NCBI GenBank assembly: GCA_030550735.1
Contig: JAUQOT010000010.1
Coordinates: 1 to 19,467 of the forward strand
Length of the DNA stretch: 19,467 nt
Direction: 5' to 3'
Origin: Patescibacteria group bacterium
GTDB lineage: Bacteria > Patescibacteriota > Minisyncoccia > UBA6257 > HR35
Part shown: one piece after another, positions 14,709 through 19,467 of the stretch
How the letters are laid out: every line of letters begins with the position of its first letter
How positions within the stretch are numbered: the stretch's first letter is position 1
The notes under the pieces: generated by a model
What the model was told of the DNA's origin: nothing
Databases searched by the model: none
The model's input: the letters and a program-made list of their open reading frames with translations, nothing else
Translations under genes and position numbers: made by a program

Positions 14709-15577
14709 AATTTTTTGAAAGCTCTTAATTTTGCCGACCTTGCTTTAGGATTTTCTTTTATTTCTTCCTGTGTTGGTTTAACAACGTTTTTAGTTAAAAC
14801 TTCAATCCTTTTTCTATTTCTTTTAATGAATTTTTTAACAACCCTATCTTCTAAACCCTGAAAAGTAATAACAACAATTTTTCCTCCTTTCTCTAAAACA
14901 TCTAGAGCTGATTCTAAACCTTCATCCAAATTTTTCAACTCATCATTAATAAAAACTCTTAAAGCCATAAAAATTTGAGTTGCCGGATGAATTTTCTTTT
15001 TTGATTTTTTAATTTGTTTTACAATTTCTGCCAACTCAGATGAGGTTTCTATTTTTTTGATCTTTCTTCTTTCAATTATTTCTTTGGCAATTTTGTTAGC
15101 TTCAGGTTCTTCTCCATATTCTCTAAATATTCTTACAAGTTCACTATAATTTGCATAATTGACAATATCAAAAGCAGTAATTTTTATCTCTTGAGGATTA
15201 ATTCTCATATCTAAAGGTTCTTCTTTTCTAAAACTAAAACCTCTTCGAGATTCTTCATAATGCCAATTAGAAACACCAAGATCAAAAATCACACCCTTAA
15301 TGTTTAAAAACTTTTCTTTTCTTACTACTTTTTTTATTTCTCTAAAATTTTTATTTACTAACCTTATGTTTTTTTCTTTCATTTTTTTTAATTTTTTTAT
15401 CCCTAATTCATAAAGCACAGGATCCCATTCAAAAGCTAGAATTTTTCCTTTTGGTTTTAAATATTCGATAAGAGTTAAACTTAGACCTCCTTCACCAAAA
15501 GTCGCATCAATAAAATTTTCATTTTGCTTAGGTTCTAAAATTTCAAGAGTTTCTTTTAAGAGAACTGTTTTATGCAT
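14705..15577 (-). CDS. rsmH: 16S rRNA (cytosine1402-N4)-methyltransferase RsmH (MraW)
   Basis: A 290-residue SAM-dependent methyltransferase that modifies C1402 in the decoding centre of 16S rRNA. It begins with the hallmark HKTVLLKETLEIL (2-14). Motif I is DATFGEGGLS (24-33); the family usually has GGGH here, so the His is replaced by Leu. Then come FDLGVSN (98-104), RRGFSFR (111-117), PLDMRI (121-126), HPATQIFMALRVFINDEL (197-214) and the C-terminal PKARSAKLRAF (277-287). Length is near the usual 300-310. It shares one base with the mraZ stop (TAATG) and overlaps the ftsL-like gene by 4 bases. Confidence 0.94.
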   Translation of the reverse strand: MHKTVLLKETLEILEPKQNENFIDATFGEGGLSLTLIEYLKPKGKILAFEWDPVLYELGIKKLKKMKEKNIRLVNKNFREIKKVVRKEKFLNIKGVIFDLGVSNWHYEESRRGFSFRKEEPLDMRINPQEIKITAFDIVNYANYSELVRIFREYGEEPEANKIAKEIIERRKIKKIETSSELAEIVKQIKKSKKKIHPATQIFMALRVFINDELKNLDEGLESALDVLEKGGKIVVITFQGLEDRVVKKFIKRNRKRIEVLTKNVVKPTQEEIKENPKARSAKLRAFKKL

Positions 15578-16008
15578 TAAATTCCTAATTCACTTAATTT
15601 TTCCGATATGTCTTGTGCTTGACTTTCACTCTCTTTCTTGTATTCTTCCCATGTTTTTTCATCCCAAATTTCCAATCTCGAATATAAGCCAACAATTACA
15701 ACACGTTTACTTAAATTAGCGTAATTTTTAAGGTTTTCAGGAATTAATATTCGACCTTGATTATCAATTTCAACTTGATGGGCACCTGATAGGATTAATC
15801 TTGTAAATGCTCTCGAATTTGCTTGGCTTAGGGGAAGTTTTAAAAGTTTTTCTACCACTTTTTCCCACTCATCTTTAGGAAACAAAAACAAGCATTTATC
15901 TATTCCTCTTGTTAAAATTGCCTCTCCGCCAAATTTTGATCTAAATTTTGCTGGAATTAAAAGTCTGTTCTTTTGGTCTAGATTGTATTTATATTCACCT
16001 ATAAGCAT
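15577..16008 (-). CDS. mraZ: Transcriptional regulator MraZ
   Basis: A 143-residue regulator with two tandem AbrB-like (SpoVT-type swapped-hairpin) MraZ domains. The paired DxxxRxxIP cores are visible: LDQKNRLLIPAKFR (10-23) and IDNQGRILIPENLK (81-94). The family forms ring-shaped oligomers that bind repeated boxes in front of the dcw operon and usually repress it. Five GTGG boxes lie 23-67 bases upstream of this ATG, so autoregulation is likely. The start lacks a Shine-Dalgarno sequence (AACACCAAA precedes the ATG). It heads mraZ-rsmH-ftsL-ftsI, and its stop shares one base with the rsmH ATG. Confidence 0.95.
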   Translation of the reverse strand: MLIGEYKYNLDQKNRLLIPAKFRSKFGGEAILTRGIDKCLFLFPKDEWEKVVEKLLKLPLSQANSRAFTRLILSGAHQVEIDNQGRILIPENLKNYANLSKRVVIVGLYSRLEIWDEKTWEEYKKESESQAQDISEKLSELGI

Positions 16009-16030
16009 TTTGGTGTTTACTTAATTTTTT

Positions 16031-16075
16031 CCACAATTTCCACATGTTTTTCCACATATCACCACTTTTTACCAC
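16031..16075 (-). promoter_or_regulatory. Probable MraZ operator (five GTGG boxes)
   Basis: On the coding strand, GTGG occurs at 16075, 16065, 16055, 16043 and 16034 (5' ends), each followed by T or A. Spacings are 10, 10, 12 and 9 bases. Known MraZ operators are direct repeats with a T/G-rich core (TGGGN in E. coli) at about 10-base period just upstream of mraZ. Two sites also match the DnaA-box pattern TTWTNCACA on the + strand (16027-16035 and 16048-16056), an alternative I consider less likely. Confidence 0.7.
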
Positions 16076-16217
16076 TTAATTACAATTTAATATTATTTCT
16101 TAAAAATTTTTATTTGAAGAGCAAAATTTAAAAAACCTTTTAAAATTAAATTTTTGGAATTCTTCTCAACAATTTATTAACAAAACAAAAATTAAAATTT
16201 TGATTTTTGATTCAAAT

Positions 16218-16252
16218 AAAAAACCCCTCCGATTATCTCGGAGGGGTTTTTT
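16218..16252 (-). terminator. Rho-independent terminator, symmetric
   Basis: A perfect 9-bp stem, CCCCTCCGA (16224-16232) with TCGGAGGGG (16238-16246), encloses a 5-base loop and is flanked by six A and six T. It would work on either strand. On the - strand it ends transcription coming from murB and any small RNA or ORF in the GC-rich stretch, and separates these from the mraZ operon. No + strand gene needs it. Confidence 0.93.
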
Positions 16253-16392
16253 ACCGCGCCTATTTTTCAGGATGGGGGCTTATTTTTATTTTTTTCTTCT
16301 TGCGCCACCCCCTTTCTTTGATGATTTTGGTGATTTTTTTGCCATTTCTTTTTTATATTTTTACGGGGCCGACCAACCCCCTCCCTTTCATC
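16253..16392 (-). other. GC-rich structured island between murB and the terminator (possible small RNA or leader)
   Basis: The 435-base gap 16009-16443 holds no long gene. Bases about 16020-16217 are AT-rich, with the MraZ boxes. Bases 16253-16392 contain G/C blocks that stand out from the AT-rich surroundings. On the - strand RNA, GGGG and CCCC (16380-16377 and 16368-16365) can form a small hairpin, and GGGGGU (16312-16307) can pair with GCCCCC (16279-16274). GGAGGGG (16384-16378) could also pair with the CCCCUCC of the terminator's 5' arm (16246-16240), which would open the terminator. It matches no RNA family that I recognise (not tmRNA, SRP RNA, 6S or RNase P). Confidence 0.4.
16286..16345 (-). 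CDS. Possible 19-residue highly basic peptide
   Basis: An ATG-to-TAA reading frame encodes MAKKSPKSSKKGGGARRKK: ten Lys or Arg and no acidic residue. It lies 98 bases after the murB stop and 34 bases before the hairpin terminator, so it could be the last cistron of the murB transcript or the message of a small RNA. No clear Shine-Dalgarno sequence is present (AAAAAAGAA precedes the ATG), as for many genes here. The composition resembles nucleic-acid-binding tails. Chance occurrence in an A-rich stretch is a real alternative. Confidence 0.3.
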   Translation of the reverse strand: MAKKSPKSSKKGGGARRKK

Positions 16393-16443
16393 TTTAATTA
16401 TTTTTTATTTTAAACTAATTTTTAGAAAAAATATTTCAAATTG

Positions 16444-17376
16444 TTAATAATTTACAATCTCTATTTCCTCTTCCAATTTTACTTCAAACTCATCCTCAAC
16501 TTTCTTTTTTACATAATTAATTATTTCAATTACATCTTCAAAAGTTGCTCCTCCTAAATTAATTATGAAATTAGCATGCTTCTCAGAAATTTTAGCTTTT
16601 CCTATCTGAAATCCTTTTAGTCCTAATTCCGAAATTACAAAAGCTGTTGGAATTACAGGAAAAGGATCATTTTTAATTTTATTTTTTTCAATTGCTAAAG
16701 TTTTTAGTTTGTTTGGTGCTGATGAAAAAGGTATGTTTTTGAAAACACTTCCAGCGTTTGGATAATTTATTGGATGTCTTTCTTTTCGATAATCTATTTT
16801 TTCTTCGATTTGATTTTTTATTAAATCATAATTTCCCTTCTCGAATTTTAAAATCGCTTCAATAATTAACCATTCTTTATTTTTCTTAAAAAACGAATCA
16901 CGATAATTAAAATTTAAATCTTCTTTTTTGAAATTTTTAAAAGAGCCTGTTTTTAAATTAAAAGCATTTACTTCTAAAATTAAATCTTTTATTTCCCCTC
17001 CAAAACAACCAGCATTTCCTCTAATTGCTCCTCCAAGTTCTCCAGGAAGACCCCCCGCCCATTCTAAACCAGAATATTCCAATTCAAGAAGTTTATTTAA
17101 AATTTCTTCAATTTTTAAGTTCGCTCCAATTTTTATTATTCCTTCATCAACAATTTCCCAATTTTTGAATAATGGTTTAATAACAAAACCATCAAATTTA
17201 TTAAAAAGAATATTAGTTCCTCCACCCAAAATGAAAATTGGTAATTTTTCTTTTTCCTTTATTTCATAAAATCTATTTAAATCATCTAGGTTTTCAAGAT
17301 AGACAAAATATTTGCTAATCCCACCTATCTTAAAATTAGTAAAGGGAGCTATAATTTTATTTTTTTCAATAATCAT
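16444..17376 (-). CDS. murB: UDP-N-acetylenolpyruvoylglucosamine reductase MurB
   Basis: A 310-residue FAD enzyme that reduces UDP-GlcNAc-enolpyruvate to UDP-MurNAc with NADPH, an early cytoplasmic step of peptidoglycan synthesis. FAD-binding motifs are PIFILGGGTNILF (46-58) and GLEWAGGLPGELGGA (103-117), followed by RGNAGCFGGEI (119-129). Tyr158-Arg159 in YRDSFF, the proton-donor Ser210 in NAGSVFKN and a C-terminal Glu in LEEEIEIV (301-308) complete the active site. Between FKN and GLKG lies a longer loop (about 215-250) than in standard enzymes. The start shares one base with the upstream stop. It is separated from the mraZ cluster by a terminator. Confidence 0.94.
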   Translation of the reverse strand: MIIEKNKIIAPFTNFKIGGISKYFVYLENLDDLNRFYEIKEKEKLPIFILGGGTNILFNKFDGFVIKPLFKNWEIVDEGIIKIGANLKIEEILNKLLELEYSGLEWAGGLPGELGGAIRGNAGCFGGEIKDLILEVNAFNLKTGSFKNFKKEDLNFNYRDSFFKKNKEWLIIEAILKFEKGNYDLIKNQIEEKIDYRKERHPINYPNAGSVFKNIPFSSAPNKLKTLAIEKNKIKNDPFPVIPTAFVISELGLKGFQIGKAKISEKHANFIINLGGATFEDVIEIINYVKKKVEDEFEVKLEEEIEIVNY

Positions 17377-17675
17377 TATCTTTTTAGATTTCTTTTTAGT
17401 TCCATTATTATTTTATATAACATTTCCATAATTTTATTATCTAGTTTACCAACAATCATTTCTAATTCACTAAACATTTCATATGTTTTTGTAAGAATAT
17501 CAACGATATTAAATTCACTACTATCTCTTGGTGATTCTAAAAAATTAAAAAACTTTTTTTCAAACTCTTCAATTTTCTCTTTTTTATCTTCATTTTCTTT
17601 TTTTAGTTTCTCAAAAAAATTTTTGAAATTATTCAAGATGATATCTAAAACTATTTTTTCTTCTTCATTGTTCAT
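17376..17675 (-). CDS. Small coiled-coil protein of unknown function
   Basis: I do not recognise this 99-residue protein. It has no signal peptide or membrane helix. It is dominated by charged Lys/Glu helices: residues about 15-45 (FKNFFEKLKKENEDKKEKI) look like a coiled coil, and a second amphipathic helical part runs from about 58 to 99 and ends basic. It shares one base with the gene before it and one with murB after it, so it is almost certainly translated with them. A cytoplasmic partner of the adjacent membrane protein is one possibility, without direct support. Confidence 0.7.
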   Translation of the reverse strand: MNNEEEKIVLDIILNNFKNFFEKLKKENEDKKEKIEEFEKKFFNFLESPRDSSEFNIVDILTKTYEMFSELEMIVGKLDNKIMEMLYKIIMELKRNLKR

Positions 17676-18079
17676 TATTCTTCTTTTTTAACTTTTAATT
17701 TTTTCATTCTTTCCGAAATAAGAATAAAAATTAAACCTGGTATGCCAACACATACAACAAAACTTAAAAATAACTTAAAATCAGATTCTGAGCCAATTTT
17801 ACATAATAAAACAGAACTACCCACTATAAGAACGAATATAGTAACGTTTTTTAATAATGTTTGTAATTCTCTTTTAGTTTCTTCAGATAAACGTGAAAAA
17901 ACTAAAATTGAAAAAAACATTGAAAGTACTGTTATAGTTAAAGTAACAGTCAGAATAATTTGATCTCCTCTTTCTTGTTTTTCTTGTTTTTGATAAATTT
18001 CGTATAATTTTTGAAAAAATTTAATTAAAAAAGAATCAGAAAGAGAAAGATCAACTCTTTCAGGTAAGAAATTTATCAT
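17675..18079 (-). CDS. Small three-helix membrane protein of unknown function
   Basis: An unrecognised 134-residue protein. A cytoplasm-like N-terminal part (about 1-38) contains an amphipathic helix rich in Gln, Lys and Glu (YEIYQKQEKQERGDQ). Three hydrophobic segments follow at about 40-62, 77-95 and 104-122, then a strongly charged tail (ERMKKLKVKKEE). Its start overlaps the aminopeptidase stop by 4 bases and its stop shares one base with the next small gene, so it belongs to the same transcript. No catalytic motif is visible. Confidence 0.7.
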   Translation of the reverse strand: MINFLPERVDLSLSDSFLIKFFQKLYEIYQKQEKQERGDQIILTVTLTITVLSMFFSILVFSRLSEETKRELQTLLKNVTIFVLIVGSSVLLCKIGSESDFKLFLSFVVCVGIPGLIFILISERMKKLKVKKEE

Positions 18080-19467
18080 TTTTTATTCATTTCGATGAAT
18101 TTTCTATTTATACTACTTAATTCTAATAAATAAGGAATAGTCATTTTAAATCTTTGTTTAAGTTTATATTTGTTTAAAAACGATTTTAATTCATCTTCAC
18201 TCAATAAGCAACCAAATTGAGGAATAACCGCTTTAAGAATATAAATTAAAATCGACTCACTTTTTCCCCTTCCTCCTCCCTTTTTCTCTAATTTTTCCCA
18301 ATTTTTATCTAACCATCTCATAGTTAAATGATGGGAAATTTTATTATTAACTAGTCCTCTAAAAAAATAAACTATTTGGTTAAATCTAACTTTATCAGTA
18401 AGTAGATAATCAAAATAATAATTGAGATTACTTTCATTCTTAAGTTTGGCGAGAGCATTTAAAATTCTTGCCTTTTCTTCAATTAAATTAGTTTTTTCAT
18501 AAAATTCAACTATTTTTGAAAGAGTTTTTTCGTCTTTATTAACACCATAAATTAAAACAATTGGTTTAAGTTCTGGATTTATTTTTTCTGGTTTTTCAAA
18601 TTCAATTTTCTTAATTTCTTTATCTAAAATTTTCTTTATTTTTTCTTCATCAAAAAAATAATTTAGTGAAAAGAAAGCAACGCGCCTTAAACTCGAAATA
18701 ATTGGTAAGTCATTATCTTTAAATTCGAAACCTAACTCTTCTAAAATTTTATTGGAGATATGATAAAGCAACTCTTTAGCTGGCTTATAATCTAGATAAA
18801 CAAAATCAAAAATAAAATAATCAAAAATTAATGAAAGCAAATGTTTTATTTCTTTAGTCTTTTTTTCTTTTAATGTTTCTTTAATGACATTATAAAAATC
18901 ATTAAGATTTAAATCCCCTCGCTTAGTCAAAAGTCGATAAGTGAAAATAAGATTAATCAATTCCTTTTCATTATAGTTTTTTATATTTTTGAAGAAAATC
19001 TCTTGAGGTAAAAATCCTAAATAATAACCACTAAAATTTTCATTTAGAATAAATCCCGATTCAATGTTTTCGGTTTCTAATTTTACGATTCTTTTGTTTA
19101 AAAGAAACTTTTGAGAACGATTGTTAACTTTTAAAAATAAAGGAAGTGACCAAATAGTATTTTTATCTTCATGAAGAGTGAATCTTTTTTGTTCAAGATA
19201 ATACTTATTATTTTTTTCTTTAAGATAAACAATTGGCGTTCCTGGTTTAGTAATAAAATCAGTCATTATTTTAATAACTGGAGCTTTTGATTTTTCTTGA
19301 ATAGCTAACCATAAATCTTCAGCCTTAGCATTTCCATATTTAAACTTTCTTATATAATTTTTAAGTCCGTTTTTAAAATCTTTTTCTCCAAGATATAAGT
19401 TTAAGGTTCTTAAAACACTCCCACCTTTGTCATAAGAAATTTCATCGAAAATTTCTTGAGATTCGTT
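18076..19467 (-). CDS. M1-family zinc aminopeptidase, C-terminal part (N-terminus beyond right edge)
   Basis: The frame is open to the window edge, giving 463 visible residues; the Met codon at 19264-19266 is internal, because homology continues upstream of it. M1 enzymes remove N-terminal residues from peptides. The visible start matches the family after the HEXXH zinc site: IFDEISYDKGGSVLRTL, where the Tyr of SYDKG corresponds to the catalytic tyrosine, then YLGEKDFKNGLKNYI, KYGNAKAEDLW and the FITKPGTPIVYL/YYLEQKRF block (compare W..pGyPv and l.Q.rF). The remaining about 330 residues are helical, as in the ERAP1-like C-terminal domain. The zinc site is outside the window. The stop overlaps the next gene by 4 bases. 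Confidence 0.88.
   Translation of the reverse strand, partial: NESQEIFDEISYDKGGSVLRTLNLYLGEKDFKNGLKNYIRKFKYGNAKAEDLWLAIQEKSKAPVIKIMTDFITKPGTPIVYLKEKNNKYYLEQKRFTLHEDKNTIWSLPLFLKVNNRSQKFLLNKRIVKLETENIESGFILNENFSGYYLGFLPQEIFFKNIKNYNEKELINLIFTYRLLTKRGDLNLNDFYNVIKETLKEKKTKEIKHLLSLIFDYFIFDFVYLDYKPAKELLYHISNKILEELGFEFKDNDLPIISSLRRVAFFSLNYFFDEEKIKKILDKEIKKIEFEKPEKINPELKPIVLIYGVNKDEKTLSKIVEFYEKTNLIEEKARILNALAKLKNESNLNYYFDYLLTDKVRFNQIVYFFRGLVNNKISHHLTMRWLDKNWEKLEKKGGGRGKSESILIYILKAVIPQFGCLLSEDELKSFLNKYKLKQRFKMTIPYLLELSSINRKFIEMNKK

Noticed and set aside
16027..16056. Two TTWTNCACA matches that could be DnaA boxes (possible replication origin or DnaA-regulated site)
   Set aside because: The matches are by-products of the periodic CCAC/GTGG boxes, sit directly before mraZ and lack dnaA/dnaN neighbours or an unwinding element. 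The MraZ operator explains the periodicity better.
16200..16413. Overlapping + strand ORFs of 65-68 codons over the terminator and GC-rich island
   Set aside because: They run through a perfect terminator hairpin, have low-complexity Phe-rich translations and no family resemblance.

Overview
The window is strongly AT-rich and tightly packed. Neighbouring genes mostly overlap by 1, 4 or 8 bases, and few starts have a clear Shine-Dalgarno sequence. TGA is a normal stop (genetic code 11, so not the Gracilibacteria/SR1 code). Several genes are compact or divergent forms of their families: a short RelA/SpoT enzyme, an odd ribulose-phosphate epimerase, and a fibre-like protein with a Peptidase_S74 domain beside a protein of Trp-containing repeats. 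This combination best fits a Candidate Phyla Radiation (Patescibacteria, Parcubacteria-like) genome. That assignment is an inference from style and protein families, not from a marker gene.

Bases 1-4545 are read on the + strand. They hold the 3' end of mltG (a cell-wall lytic transglycosylase), a three-gene metal ABC transporter (binding protein, ATPase, permease) and a RelA/SpoT-type (p)ppGpp enzyme, all closely coupled. A good promoter then precedes two tRNA genes, tRNA-Ala(GGC) and tRNA-Ser(GCT), neither encoding its CCA end.

Bases 4549-12665 are read on the - strand and form one long chain of overlapping genes. In transcription order they are an S74-domain fibre-like surface protein, a membrane-anchored protein with Gly-Tyr-Ala-Trp repeats, a small membrane protein, RpiB, Rpe, a Pcm-like methyltransferase and a KefB-type cation/proton antiporter. 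A near-consensus promoter lies so close to the first ATG that its transcript should be almost leaderless. The fibre gene carries a recent 243-bp tandem duplication inside a family of GC-rich coding repeats.

Bases 12703-16008 (- strand) are a dcw-type division cluster: mraZ, rsmH, an ftsL-like gene and ftsI. Upstream of mraZ are five GTGG boxes, probably the MraZ autoregulatory operator. Upstream of those is a 435-base intergenic region with a strong hairpin terminator, a GC-rich island and a possible 19-residue, very basic ORF. Bases 16444-19467 (- strand) hold murB, two unknown small genes, and the C-terminal part of an M1-family aminopeptidase that runs off the right edge.

The main themes are cell-wall synthesis and division, metal uptake, the stringent response, sugar-phosphate interconversion and a probable cell-surface module. 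Nothing here is a recognisable defence system, CRISPR array, prophage or insertion sequence. The best candidates for new biology are the fibre/Trp-repeat surface module and the GC-rich island with the tiny basic ORF before mraZ.
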